Assembly: GCA_028284005.1 (NCBI GenBank)
Contig: JANQSO010000003.1
Span: 62,001-126,000 of the forward strand
DNA length: 64,000 bases
Direction of reading: 5' to 3'
From: Flavobacteriaceae bacterium
Lineage (GTDB): Bacteria; Bacteroidota; Bacteroidia; Flavobacteriales; Flavobacteriaceae
Numbering within the stretch: position 1 is the stretch's first letter; each line of letters starts with the position of its first letter. The notes under the pieces were generated by a model. It did no database searches. It saw nothing but the letters and a program-made list of their open reading frames with translations, and was not told the origin of the DNA. A program made the position numbers and the translations under genes. Below are positions 25,896-36,730 of this stretch, one piece after another.

Positions 25896-27295
25896 TTCAA
25901 ATAACCGAGCAGCATTTTTTCTAAGGACTTACTGAAAAGATTGGTGTTGCTTTCCAAAATAACTCCTTTTTCATCCAGAATGATAGACTTGTTCATTGAG
26001 TTAATGACAAGGACCTTTTCGGCCTTTTCAATATCTTCAAACTGAAATTCATGTTGATGGCTGTATCCTGAATTTTTAACGGTATGTAACCACTTCTTAA
26101 AGTGTGTATCCGTATTAATACCTATAAAATCGTATTCGGGGTATTTGGCTTTTAATTCTGAAGCTTTAGAGTGAATGTCTTTATAGTGTTTTATAGATTG
26201 TGAGGACCAAAAATAAAGTACGGTAGGGCGGTTTATAACAGACCTCAGGTCTTTTACGGTATTATCTGTAGACAATAAAAATACATTTGGAATCAGGTTT
26301 CCGGGTTTAAGTTTTGCTGTTGCGGCAGATAGCTTTGAAATTTCCTTATGGTGCGCTTTATTGGTGTTCCCTTTTTCAAATAAAGATATGATCTGCCTGT
26401 CGTTTTCCATATCCCTACTGTATAACAGGTAACGGACTGTAGCAGTTCTAAGTAAGCTGTTTTTAAGAGAATCACAGGTTACAAGGCTATCTATTGCTTT
26501 AATTTTGTGATAATTATGATGGTATGAACTTCGTCCAAATTCTTCTGTGCCTTTATATTGCTGATACGCCAGGTTATCGAAATGATACCTTAAGAAACGA
26601 TAATATGGATAATAGGAACGCAACTGTTCATTGCCGTAATCTACTTTTTCCCGAAATGCATAAAATTCTTTAGGAATATCATACGATTCACCGGACCCTC
26701 TTCTAAGTTCGTTTGCAGAGACGTAGAGTTCTTTTTTGAGGTAAAAATTATAATCTATGGATGCCTGAACAATTTTTTTAAATTCTTTTGAAGGCTTGTT
26801 ATTAGATACAAATTCATCATAGATCTTTCTTCGTACTTCTGCCAAAGAATCTAATTTCTCTTCAAATACTTCCGGAGGAGCGTAATAGATACGGGGCATA
26901 AAGGTTTTTTCTTCAATTTCATTGAGTAAGAACAATTCCATCAAAAAATTGTTGTTTTCCGCACCCTTTCCGGTATACGATAAGGACTCGTCAAAATCAA
27001 CGGTGTTCACACGCAGCATCAAGCTGTCACCGGGTTCAACAAAGAAGATCTGATATTCGTAATGTTGAAATGAATAAAGTCCTGTGGGCATATCTTTAGA
27101 TTCGTATAAGAAGAAATTATTACGATCTAATTTCACAGTATCCATAATACAATGATCCTTGGAAATAACTACAAAATCTGTTTTAGGATTGATGATCTCA
27201 CCTCCGATCCAGACAGTATCGGGGTTTTGAGAATCGTTGCTGTTACAAGATACGATTGCCAGTAAACAAATCAGAAAAAGAAGTTTTCTAACCAA
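25892..27295 (-). CDS. TlpA/DUF4369-like lipoprotein without thioredoxin cysteines
   Basis: A 467-residue lipoprotein (lipobox AIVSCNSN, Cys17). The N-terminal part has an Ig-like sheet. A helical region (about 115-330) follows, then a thioredoxin-like C-terminal domain (about 335-467) opening [22 protein letters not shown]. Where the active CxxC should be, the sequence is [11 protein letters not shown] (Ser364-Ser365-Gln366-Ser367), so both cysteines are gone. It cannot do thiol-disulfide exchange in the usual way and may act as a folding or binding scaffold at the envelope. It overlaps the convergent aldolase gene by four bases. Confidence 0.8.
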   Translation of the reverse strand: MVRKLLFLICLLAIVSCNSNDSQNPDTVWIGGEIINPKTDFVVISKDHCIMDTVKLDRNNFFLYESKDMPTGLYSFQHYEYQIFFVEPGDSLMLRVNTVDFDESLSYTGKGAENNNFLMELFLLNEIEEKTFMPRIYYAPPEVFEEKLDSLAEVRRKIYDEFVSNNKPSKEFKKIVQASIDYNFYLKKELYVSANELRRGSGESYDIPKEFYAFREKVDYGNEQLRSYYPYYRFLRYHFDNLAYQQYKGTEEFGRSSYHHNYHKIKAIDSLVTCDSLKNSLLRTATVRYLLYSRDMENDRQIISLFEKGNTNKAHHKEISKLSAATAKLKPGNLIPNVFLLSTDNTVKDLRSVINRPTVLYFWSSQSIKHYKDIHSKASELKAKYPEYDFIGINTDTHFKKWLHTVKNSGYSHQHEFQFEDIEKAEKVLVINSMNKSIILDEKGVILESNTNLFSKSLEKMLLGYLN

Positions 27296-27411
27296 AAAAC
27301 ATTAATATTTGAAGTTTAACAAAAATAACCCACTGTTTCAGGTCATTTTGTTAATTATGAGTTAAAAGGAATTTTAAAACGTTAATGTTTCTTCGATACC
27401 AGTTTATTAGC

Positions 27412-27419
27412 TACTTTTG
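27412..27419 (+). promoter_or_regulatory. -7 element of the ABC-F gene
   Basis: TACTTTTG matches TAnnTTTG and ends 30 nt before the ATG at 27450. Confidence 0.6.
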
Positions 27420-27431
27420 CGGCGAATTTAA

Positions 27432-29075
<1,644 letters not shown>

Positions 29076-29164
29076 TCATTAATTTGAAATACTTTTTAAA
29101 TATTTAGGCGCTTTTCACGTTTAGATATCGTATTTGCTTATTTTTAAGCTATAAACAAAAAAAT

Positions 29165-29743
29165 ATGCGACTTAAAACTACTTTTTTCGTACTCACATTA
29201 TCGCTTATGACAGCCTCTGTCTCAGCTCAAAAATATACCAATTCAAAAAATGTTGAGGTATCTAAAGAATACAACGGTACTACATTTACTTCTACTAAAA
29301 CTCTTAGTGAGAATATACAAAATGCCGGTCAGTTTAGTTATTTGACTGCTAATGAGGTTAAACCTGAACTTTTGGAAGACATATTGGATGATTCTATGAT
29401 GTATACTGTCTTTTTACCCTCTAATGAAGCTTTTGACGCATTACCGGAAAAGACCAGGAAGGCATTGCTTGCAAACAGGATACAATTGCAGGATGTCTTA
29501 AAATATCATATCATTCAGGGCCGCTTAGATAGCTACTCCCTTAAAAAGGCCATTGAGAAGAATGGCGGAACGGCCCAGTTGAAAACATTACAAGGTGAAA
29601 AACTGAACATTAAAGAAGTAAATGGACAGTTAATTCTATTTGATGCGCAAAACAATACTGCTACGGTTTCCGGTGCAGATTTTTATCATAAGAACGGATT
29701 TGCTCATATAGTAGACGGGCTTGTTTTTTCGTCTTCGAATTAA
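29165..29743 (+). CDS. Secreted fasciclin-domain protein
   Basis: A 192-residue protein with a signal peptide (about 1-22, ending SVSAQ) and one fasciclin (FAS1) domain over about 45-190. FAS1 landmarks are MMYTVFLPSNEAFDALPE, LQDVLKYHIIQGRL and HKNGFAHIVDGLVF. FAS1 domains mediate adhesion or polymer binding in secreted and surface proteins. No lipobox or T9SS tail is present, so it is probably periplasmic or loosely attached. It stands alone after the ABC-F gene (89-nt gap). Confidence 0.88.
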   Translation: MRLKTTFFVLTLSLMTASVSAQKYTNSKNVEVSKEYNGTTFTSTKTLSENIQNAGQFSYLTANEVKPELLEDILDDSMMYTVFLPSNEAFDALPEKTRKALLANRIQLQDVLKYHIIQGRLDSYSLKKAIEKNGGTAQLKTLQGEKLNIKEVNGQLILFDAQNNTATVSGADFYHKNGFAHIVDGLVFSSSN

Positions 29744-29840
29744 AAATTTCTCTAAAAAAATATAAAATATTTCAAAAAACCTTCCCGCTAAAAAAAAGAA
29801 GAAAATTTTTTTCTTAATACGAAAAATCATTACTTTTTAA

Positions 29841-29855
29841 CTTACTGATAGTAAG
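29841..29855. promoter_or_regulatory. Inverted repeat upstream of the OmpW-like gene
   Basis: CTTACT-GAT-AGTAAG lies about 128 nt before the ATG at 29983. The size suits an operator; no regulator is linked. Confidence 0.35.
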
Positions 29856-29948
29856 CATTTTACAATTTCTTTGAATTTGTGAAAAATTAAAATCGCACTC
29901 CCATTCCGAACAATGATTTTGGTCATAATAACTAGATATTTGGACACC

Positions 29949-29956
29949 TAAATTTG
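29949..29956 (+). promoter_or_regulatory. -7 element of the OmpW-like gene
   Basis: TAAATTTG, an exact TAnnTTTG match, ends 26 nt before the ATG at 29983. Confidence 0.55.
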
Positions 29957-29982
29957 CGTTGTCATTTTAAATAAATAGTAAT

Positions 29983-30627
29983 ATGAGAAAATTAATGTTA
30001 GGAGTTTTTTTACTCTTTGGAATGTTTCAGTTATCAGCACAGGAAGATGCTGATGCCAATAATGATAGTAAATGGCAAGCCAGATTGCGTGTTATTACAG
30101 TAATCCCGGATGAAAGTGCTACCATTGAAGCTATAGGTGGTGATGTAAGTATCTCTACTTCGGTCGTTCCGGAGTTAGATTTTACATACTTTTTTACAGA
30201 GAATTGGGCGGCAGAATTAATTCTTGGTACAACAAAGCATGATGTTGAAGCCGTACAGACCTCTGCCGGAACTATAGATCTGGGCCATGTTTGGTTATTA
30301 CCACCTACATTAACAGCTCAGTATCACTTTACTGGAGGTGATTTTACACCTTACATTGGGGCCGGTGTTAATTATACTTTTTTCTACGGAGTAGACGAAG
30401 GGCCTACAGCTAACGATGTCGAATATGATAATTCTTTTGGATTTGCTCTACAAGCGGGAGCAGACTATGCCATCAACGACACATGGTTTATAAATATAGA
30501 TGTGAAGAAATTATTTTTGCAAACGGATGCCACCATAAACGCAACAACTGCTCTTGGAGCTACTGTTGGCGCGGATGTAGACATCAATCCACTAATAATT
30601 GGAGCCGGTGTAGGGATGAAGTTTTAA
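29983..30627 (+). CDS. OmpW-family outer membrane beta-barrel
   Basis: A 214-residue protein with a signal peptide (about 1-20, ending LSAQ). The mature barrel has the OmpW features: WQARLRVITVIPDES, a strand with VVPELDFTYFFTENWAAELILGTTKHDVE, then LGHVWLLPPTLTAQYHF and FTPYIGAGVNYTFF, ending IGAGVGMKF with a terminal Phe. OmpW barrels (eight strands) carry small hydrophobic compounds across the outer membrane. It has its own promoter element and ends at a strong terminator. Confidence 0.9.
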   Translation: MRKLMLGVFLLFGMFQLSAQEDADANNDSKWQARLRVITVIPDESATIEAIGGDVSISTSVVPELDFTYFFTENWAAELILGTTKHDVEAVQTSAGTIDLGHVWLLPPTLTAQYHFTGGDFTPYIGAGVNYTFFYGVDEGPTANDVEYDNSFGFALQAGADYAINDTWFINIDVKKLFLQTDATINATTALGATVGADVDINPLIIGAGVGMKF

Positions 30628-30644
30628 AATATAGGATTTCATAA

Positions 30645-30676
30645 AAAAACAGCCACTTTTCTAAGTGGCTGTTTTT
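30645..30676. terminator. Bidirectional terminator between OmpW-like gene and pheT
   Basis: AAAAACAGCCACTT (30645-30658), loop TTCT, exact complement at 30663-30676. It serves both convergent genes. Confidence 0.92.
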
Positions 30677-30695
30677 ATATTTAAGATGTATTCTT

Positions 30696-33122
30696 TTATC
30701 GTAAACTGGCACCAAAATCTTTTTCAAACCGCTGTTGCAGTTTGCTCATGATCTTATCTATTTGCTTATCGGTAAGCGTCTTTTTCTCATCCTGAAGTGT
30801 AAAACTAAGCGCATACGATTTTTTCCCTTTAGGAAGCTTTTTACCGGTATAGACATCAAACAAGGTAACTTCCTTTAAAAGATGGCGTTCTGTTTGTATA
30901 GCCGCTTCCCTAAGGCTGTCAAAGCTTACCGAATCATCCAACAATAAAGCGAAATCACGTTTTACCTGGGGAAATTTTGGTATGGGCCGCACTACAAAAT
31001 TATGTGAAGGAATCTCTTCCAGAACAGCATCCCAGTTAAAATCTGCGTATAGAGTTTCACTTTCAATATCAAAAGCTTTCGTGATCTTTTTACTTACAAC
31101 ACCAAATTCTACAAGTGCCTTTTTCTTTTTGGTAAAAGATAGGCCCTCCAGGAAAATATCACTCTTTGCAGTTTTTTCAGTATACTCCGAAATTCCCAAA
31201 CGCTTAAGAATTGAAGTAACGATGCCTTTTAAATAAAAGAAACTGCTTTTTTCCGAAAGTGAGGTCCAGGTTTCTTCCAATTTATCACCGGCTACAATAA
31301 TAGCCAGGTGCTTTTTTTCAGACCGCCCGTCCGGATAATTGTGATACGTCTTTCCAAACTCGAACAACTTGATATTATGAAGCTTTCGGTTGTTGTTGTA
31401 TATCAATGCTTCCAGGCCACCAAACAACATGGACTGTCGCAATACAGAGAGATCCTGACTTAATGGATTTAGCATTTCAACATTATGTTCATCCTTCACC
31501 AGGTCGATTAGATCATTGTATTTGGGAGATGTCAATGAGTTGCATAGCATTTCATGAAACCCTTGTGCAACAAGCTGTCCCGATATTTTATTCTGAATTT
31601 GATAGTCTTCTATTGGAAGCGTAGTAGCTATTGACGCATTTAGTTTTTCAGTAAAATTAATTTTATTGTAACCGTAGACACGAAGAATTTCTTCAATAAC
31701 ATCAACTTCCCTGGTCACATCATTACGGTAAGCGGGAATGGTCACCCCAATGCCACTTTCGGTAACGTTATTTACCTTGATCTCTAAAGAGGTCAAAATA
31801 CTCTTTATTGTTTCTCTGGGAATTTCTTCTCCTATTAAGCTGGCAGCATTCTCAAAGTTTAGGACCACTTGATGATCTTCGATCTTTTTCGGGTAAATAT
31901 CCGTAATGTCACTTGTAATTTCTCCTCCGGCAATTTCAGTGATCAAAATAGCGGCACGCATTAAAGCATATTCGGTGATATTAGGATCAATTCCTCTTTC
32001 AAACCTGAACGAAGCATCGGTATTTAATCCATGTCGTTTTGCTGTTTTTCGAATGCTTACCGGATTAAAATAGGCACTTTCCAAAAATATACTGGTAGTA
32101 GTTTCACTTACTCCGCTATTGATTCCGCCAAAGACTCCTGCAATACACATAGGTTTTCCGGAATCACAGATCATTAGGTCCTCTTCATGTAATTCGCGTT
32201 CTATACCATCAAGGGTAGTGAATTTTGTACCGGCAGGCAATGTTCTTACATTAACTTCGCTTCCACTGATCTTTGCTGCATCAAAAGCATGCAAAGGTTG
32301 TCCCAGTTCGTGTAAAACGTAATTGGTGGCATCTACAATGTTATTGATAGGAGCCAGGCCAATGGCTTTTAATCTGTTTTGCAACCAGGCAGGAGAATCT
32401 TTTACTTCTAAACCGGCTATTGTTAGCCCGCAGTAGCGGGGAGCCAGTTCAGGATCTGCAACATTTACATCTATTTTAAGAGTACGGTTTTCAACTTGAA
32501 AGCTACTGGTTGAAGGTGTAATAAGCTCTAATGATACTTCTTGTTGTAATAGTCCGGCACGCAGGTCCCTTGCTACACCCCAATGGCTCATGGCATCTGC
32601 ACGGTTAGGAGTAAGGCCGATCTCAAAAATCTGGTCATTCTCAATATCGAAGATTTCTGAAGCTAATGTCCCGGGTTTTAATTTACCATCCAATACCATG
32701 ATTCCATCATGGCTTTTACCCAGGCCTAATTCATCTTCGGCACAGATCATACCTTCACTCACTTCACCACGTATCTTCCCTTTTTTTATTTTCCATGGTT
32801 TTCCTTCGGCATCATGAAGTGTGGTTCCAATGGTTGCTACAGGGACTTTTTGCCCTTTTGCAACATTGGGAGCTCCACAAACTATTTGTACAGGATCTCC
32901 ATTTCCAATATCTACCGAGGTGATCTTTAAACGGTCTGCATTTGGATGTTGTTCGCATTCCAGGACCTTTCCAACAACGACCCCTTGCAATCCGCCTGGA
33001 ACAGAAGTAAAGCTTTCGATCCCTTCAATTTCCAAACCTAGATCAGTTAATAATTCACCTGTTTTTTCAGCATCCCAGTCAAGGTTTATAAATTGCTTCA
33101 GCCAGTTGTATGAAATCTTCAT
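30696..33122 (-). CDS. pheT: Phenylalanyl-tRNA synthetase beta subunit
   Basis: An 808-residue subunit of normal length. It starts MKISYNWLKQFINLDW. The EMAP/tRNA-binding domain at about 40-155 has HPNADRLKITSVDIG and the like; the B3/B4 editing domain at about 200-390 has FRFERGIDPN; the B5 domain (about 400-475) and the C-terminal ferredoxin-like anticodon-binding domain (about 715-808, VKRDFALLLDDSVSF) follow. It pairs with PheS to charge tRNA-Phe; pheS is not in the window. Its promoter is at 33144-33173. No T-box or attenuator was seen in the short leader. Confidence 0.96.
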   Translation of the reverse strand: MKISYNWLKQFINLDWDAEKTGELLTDLGLEIEGIESFTSVPGGLQGVVVGKVLECEQHPNADRLKITSVDIGNGDPVQIVCGAPNVAKGQKVPVATIGTTLHDAEGKPWKIKKGKIRGEVSEGMICAEDELGLGKSHDGIMVLDGKLKPGTLASEIFDIENDQIFEIGLTPNRADAMSHWGVARDLRAGLLQQEVSLELITPSTSSFQVENRTLKIDVNVADPELAPRYCGLTIAGLEVKDSPAWLQNRLKAIGLAPINNIVDATNYVLHELGQPLHAFDAAKISGSEVNVRTLPAGTKFTTLDGIERELHEEDLMICDSGKPMCIAGVFGGINSGVSETTTSIFLESAYFNPVSIRKTAKRHGLNTDASFRFERGIDPNITEYALMRAAILITEIAGGEITSDITDIYPKKIEDHQVVLNFENAASLIGEEIPRETIKSILTSLEIKVNNVTESGIGVTIPAYRNDVTREVDVIEEILRVYGYNKINFTEKLNASIATTLPIEDYQIQNKISGQLVAQGFHEMLCNSLTSPKYNDLIDLVKDEHNVEMLNPLSQDLSVLRQSMLFGGLEALIYNNNRKLHNIKLFEFGKTYHNYPDGRSEKKHLAIIVAGDKLEETWTSLSEKSSFFYLKGIVTSILKRLGISEYTEKTAKSDIFLEGLSFTKKKKALVEFGVVSKKITKAFDIESETLYADFNWDAVLEEIPSHNFVVRPIPKFPQVKRDFALLLDDSVSFDSLREAAIQTERHLLKEVTLFDVYTGKKLPKGKKSYALSFTLQDEKKTLTDKQIDKIMSKLQQRFEKDFGASLR

Positions 33123-33143
33123 TCAGATAGTAATTTGTGGGTA

Positions 33144-33173
33144 CAAAGATAAAATATTGCACATACCATTCAA
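33144..33173 (-). promoter_or_regulatory. Promoter of pheT
   Basis: On the minus strand TTG (33171-33173) is followed after 19 nt by TATCTTTG (33144-33151), an exact consensus promoter. The leader is about 15 nt. Confidence 0.75.
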
Positions 33174-33227
33174 ATATTGAATCATAATTCGTAGTTTTAA
33201 AACTCTATTTACTAAAACGTTTATTTT

Positions 33228-33434
33228 ATGAAAAATGTAATTAAATTTTGTGTCGTAATTTCTATATTGGCATTTACTTCTTCTTGCCGCGATACAAATA
33301 AAGAAGAAGCCGAAACGAATGCTGCCATAGAAAAAATTGAAGCAGTTGAAGCTGAAGCTAAAGAGATTTCGGAAAAAATTGAAACAGAAGCCGAAGAACT
33401 TGAAGAATCATTAAAAGAATTAGATAGCATTTAA
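33228..33434 (+). CDS. Small acidic coiled-coil lipoprotein
   Basis: A 68-residue lipoprotein (lipobox FTSSCRDT, Cys20). The mature part is one long helix rich in Glu (KEEAETNAAIEKIEAVEAEAKE), with heptad spacing suited to a coiled coil. It may tether or space envelope components, somewhat as Braun's lipoprotein does, though this is analogy only. The next gene encodes a basic coiled-coil secreted protein 12 nt downstream, suggesting that the two might pair. Confidence 0.65.
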   Translation: MKNVIKFCVVISILAFTSSCRDTNKEEAETNAAIEKIEAVEAEAKEISEKIETEAEELEESLKELDSI

Positions 33435-33446
33435 ACCACACATATT

Positions 33447-34109
33447 ATGAAAAACATGAAATACATTTTAATTGTAATTGCAATATTAGTTAGCGCCGGA
33501 AGCTATACCGCTTCTGCGCAAGACAGTTCGGGGAAAGTTGACGCCAGTATGAAGGACAAACAAGAGGAACTTCAGAAGCAGAAAAAAGATGACAGTAAAA
33601 AGGTAGTGAACCCTGATAAAGAAAGAGAAAAAAAGAAGCGTGAAGACAAAAAGAAACAAACAATAAGCGATACTAAGAAAAAAGCTTCTTCTGCAAATAA
33701 GGCTGGACGAGAAGAGTCTGCAAAAAAAATGAAAGAAGATGCTGAAATGAAAAAAATAAGAGCTGCAGAAGAAAAAGAAAAAAAAGAGAAGGCTATAAAG
33801 CAAAAGGGTAAGGACTATGGAAAGAACAAAGCTGCCAGTGCCAAAGCACGAATTGATAAAAAGGCATCGGAGCTGACTATGCACCAGGATCGTGTTGACA
33901 ATGCTCGTAAGAGAGTTGCCGCCGCTAAAGAAAGGCTTGAAGCAGCTAAGGCAGATAATTCCCTTTCTGCAGAAGAGATAAAAAAGAAGGAAGAAAAGAT
34001 TGCACGGGTAGAAGCAAATATTGCAAAGCTGGAAGCTTCAATAAACATGGCTAAAGAAAAAACTGCAAAGCAAAAGCAAGAACTTAATAGCATATACGAC
34101 AAAAACTAG
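33447..34109 (+). CDS. Lys/Glu-rich coiled-coil secreted protein
   Basis: A 220-residue protein with a signal peptide (about 1-25, YILIVIAILVSAGSYTASAQ). The mature part is highly charged: Lys/Asp/Glu-rich stretches at about 30-120 and a helical end (about 145-218) with ARKRVAAAKERLEAAKADNSLS and IARVEANIAKLEASINMAKEKT. There are no enzyme motifs. ATGs at residues 1 and 4 are both possible starts. With the preceding acidic lipoprotein it forms a short two-gene unit ended by a terminator at 34131-34165. Confidence 0.65.
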   Translation: MKNMKYILIVIAILVSAGSYTASAQDSSGKVDASMKDKQEELQKQKKDDSKKVVNPDKEREKKKREDKKKQTISDTKKKASSANKAGREESAKKMKEDAEMKKIRAAEEKEKKEKAIKQKGKDYGKNKAASAKARIDKKASELTMHQDRVDNARKRVAAAKERLEAAKADNSLSAEEIKKKEEKIARVEANIAKLEASINMAKEKTAKQKQELNSIYDKN

Positions 34110-34130
34110 AATAGTTAACAAAAATTGATC

Positions 34131-34165
34131 AAATAGGCGTTAATTGTTTCAGCGCCTATTTTTTT
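34131..34165 (+). terminator. Terminator after the coiled-coil pair
   Basis: AAATAGGCG (34131-34139) pairs with CGCCTATTT (34153-34161), followed by a T run. Confidence 0.8.
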
Positions 34166-34197
34166 GCCATATTTTCACTTTATTGAATTACTAAGTC

Positions 34198-35424
34198 ATG
34201 CAAACCTTTAAAAAAAAGCTTCTGTTATTTTTTCTTTTAACAACCTTTCTCGTCGCCTGTAAAAAAGAAATTAAAACTCCCAATGCTGGTACATGGCAAG
34301 TGGTTTTAGACCTTGGTAAAGAAAAAGAACTTCCTTTTTTGATGCAATACAATGAGGATAACAGTATTGTTATTTTTAATGCTGAGGAAGAAATTGAAAT
34401 TACGGGTGTGACTTTGGATAAAGATTCCATTATCATAGAACATCCTGTTTTTGAAGGTGTTATGAAAGGAGTTTTTACAGAAGGTATGATCTATGGAGAC
34501 TATATAAAACCAAGTTTAAACAGGGTGGTTCCATTTAAAATGAAACACGGAGAAACTAAACGTTTTCATACAAAGGGAGAAGCAAACCAAATGGTAACCG
34601 GAAATTGGGAAACCGTATTTAGCCCCAATAATGATGAAGGCCGTTATATTGCTAAGGGTATCTTTAAACAAATTGGAGATAAGGTTACGGGAACCTTTCG
34701 TACCACTACAGGAGATTACCGCTATTTGGACGGAGTAGTGGATGGCGATTCCTTAAAACTCTCAACATTTGATGGCGCACATGCCTTTTTGTTTGAAGCT
34801 GAAGTAAAAGACAGCGTAATGAACGGCTTCTTTTATAGCGGAAACCATTGGAAAGAACCTTTTACGGCAAAACGGAATGAAGCTTACGAATTACCTAAGG
34901 CAGATTCGCTCACATTTTTAAAGGAAGGGTACGATAAGATAGAATTCTCTTTTCCGGATACCAATGGGAACATGGTTTCACTGGAAGACGAACGATTTAA
35001 AAATAAGGTTGTGATCGTACAGATCATGGGAACTTGGTGCCCTAATTGCCTGGATGAAATCAAGTATTACACAAAATATTACAAAGAAAACAAAAATGAA
35101 GATCTGGAGATCGTAGCATTGGCCTTTGAATATGCCAAAACCGAAGAAAAAGCAATTGAGGCCATCAATAAGTTGAAAAGATCGGTTGAAGTTCCATACC
35201 CTATCCTGTTGGCGCAAGTTGGCTCCAGCAGTAAGCAAAAAGCAAACGAAAAACTTCCAATGCTAAACCATGTATTATCTTATCCGACAAGCATCTTTAT
35301 TGACAAGGCAGGTACAGTTCGTAAGATACATACCGGGTTCAATGGTCCTGCTACAGGAGAAAAATACAGGGAGTTTGTAACAGAATTTGAAAGGTTTGTC
35401 TTGAAACTTACTGAAAAAGAATAA
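34198..35424 (+). CDS. TlpA-like thiol-disulfide lipoprotein
   Basis: A 408-residue lipoprotein (lipobox FLVACKKE, Cys21). Residues 30-240 form a beta-rich region common in Bacteroidota TlpA relatives. The C-terminal thioredoxin domain (about 250-405) has an intact active site GTWCPNCLDE (Cys281 and Cys284) and the cis-proline region YPTSIFID. It should reduce or exchange disulfides in the periplasm or on the outer membrane. It contrasts with the cysteine-free relative at 25892. It is transcribed alone, with a 95-nt gap to the next gene. Confidence 0.9.
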   Translation: MQTFKKKLLLFFLLTTFLVACKKEIKTPNAGTWQVVLDLGKEKELPFLMQYNEDNSIVIFNAEEEIEITGVTLDKDSIIIEHPVFEGVMKGVFTEGMIYGDYIKPSLNRVVPFKMKHGETKRFHTKGEANQMVTGNWETVFSPNNDEGRYIAKGIFKQIGDKVTGTFRTTTGDYRYLDGVVDGDSLKLSTFDGAHAFLFEAEVKDSVMNGFFYSGNHWKEPFTAKRNEAYELPKADSLTFLKEGYDKIEFSFPDTNGNMVSLEDERFKNKVVIVQIMGTWCPNCLDEIKYYTKYYKENKNEDLEIVALAFEYAKTEEKAIEAINKLKRSVEVPYPILLAQVGSSSKQKANEKLPMLNHVLSYPTSIFIDKAGTVRKIHTGFNGPATGEKYREFVTEFERFVLKLTEKE

Positions 35425-35519
35425 ATTAACACTTCAAACTTCTAATTTAACAGCCCAATAACACAGACCGCTTTTATTTGTCTATACTTTTAAGGAAATA
35501 ATCTAAACTCAAAAGTATT

Positions 35520-36629
35520 ATGACAAATTTTTTTACATACATGGTACTCGTGATAGGAGCGATCTTCATGACTACTTTTTCAGCAAATTCCCAAATAAAC
35601 ACCCCCCGGGCCAGTCAAATGGCTACAGTTTCTCAAACCATTGGAACATCGACAGTATCTATTGAATACTCTCGTCCCAGTGTTCAGGGAAGAGAGATCT
35701 ACGGAACACCAATTGTTCATTACGGATATCAGAACTTAGGCTTTGGAACATCAACTGCCGCACCCTGGAGAGCCGGCGCTAACGAAAATACCAAGATCAC
35801 ATTTTCTCATAATATGAAAGTGAATGGAAGGGAAATAAAAGCAGGGACATATGGCCTTCATATAGCAGTAAAAGAAGACAATACTGCAACGATCATATTT
35901 TCTAAAAATTCAACCTCTTGGGGTAGTTTTACCTACGATGAAGCAGAAGATGCACTAAGAGTAGATGTAAACACTGTTACGGTTCCCGAAACCGAACTAT
36001 TGACCTTTAATTTTGATGAAGTGTCTGCAGATAAGGCACGTGTGATGTTATCCTGGGAAAAAAAGGGATTCCCTTTTACTGTAGAGGTTCCGGTAACAGA
36101 AATTGTTATGGCAGATATACGTAATAGTTTACGGGGCCAACCGGGGTTTAATATTCAGACATGGCAGCAAGCAGCAAATTTCGCGCTTAATAACGGAGGT
36201 GATCTGGATGAGGCTCTGGGTTGGATTGATGCGGCTATTGCCGGAAATTTCTTTAGTAAAAAAACATTTGCAAATTTGATGATCAAGTCTGCGATACTTG
36301 CTAAAATGGAAAAGCAAAATGAAGCACTAACTTTAATGGATGAAAACCTGGACCTTGGGAGCATTTTTGAAGTGCATCAATATGGCCGTCAATTAATTAC
36401 TATGGGATTGAAAGATAAAGCCATGGAAATTTTCGAATATAACGCGAATAAAAACAAGGATACCTGGCCGGTGCATTACGGACTTGCCCGAGGCTATTCT
36501 GCAAAGGGAGATTATAAGAAGGCGTTAAAACATTTGGAAAAAGCCCATACAAATGCACCAAACGCGGCAAGTAAAGGCCGGGTGGCTGCAAATATTGAAA
36601 AATTAAAGAATAAGGAAGACATAAACTAG
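35520..36629 (+). CDS. DUF2911 protein with C-terminal helical repeats
   Basis: A 369-residue exported protein (signal peptide about 1-25, ending ANSQ). The DUF2911 region spans about 30-195: PRASQMATVSQTIGTSTVSIEYSRPSVQGREIYG, then WRAGANENTKITFSHNMKVNG and a final YDEAEDALRVDV. The remaining 170 residues are helical with TPR-like units (NGGDLDEALGWIDAAIAGN, KNKDTWPVHYGLARGYSAKGDYKKALKHLEKA). DUF2911 proteins are common in Bacteroidota, and their role is unknown. It ends at a terminator at 36659-36690. Confidence 0.88.
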   Translation: MTNFFTYMVLVIGAIFMTTFSANSQINTPRASQMATVSQTIGTSTVSIEYSRPSVQGREIYGTPIVHYGYQNLGFGTSTAAPWRAGANENTKITFSHNMKVNGREIKAGTYGLHIAVKEDNTATIIFSKNSTSWGSFTYDEAEDALRVDVNTVTVPETELLTFNFDEVSADKARVMLSWEKKGFPFTVEVPVTEIVMADIRNSLRGQPGFNIQTWQQAANFALNNGGDLDEALGWIDAAIAGNFFSKKTFANLMIKSAILAKMEKQNEALTLMDENLDLGSIFEVHQYGRQLITMGLKDKAMEIFEYNANKNKDTWPVHYGLARGYSAKGDYKKALKHLEKAHTNAPNAASKGRVAANIEKLKNKEDIN

Positions 36630-36658
36630 AAGAATTTATATTCTACTATCAATTACTT

Positions 36659-36690
36659 AAGAGCCTTTTTAAACACAAGGCTCTTTTTTT
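36659..36690 (+). terminator. Terminator after the DUF2911 gene
   Basis: AAGAGCCTT (36659-36667) pairs with AAGGCTCTT (36677-36685), followed by a T run to 36690. Confidence 0.85.
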
Positions 36691-36730
36691 ATTAAGCTGA
36701 ATAGCATAAATACTGGAAGAAACAGAAGTT

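Noticed and set aside
33486-34102. Minus-strand open frames opposite the Lys/Glu-rich coiled-coil gene
   Set aside because: Translations are runs of Phe, Leu and Ser that mirror AAG/GAA codons of the sense gene.
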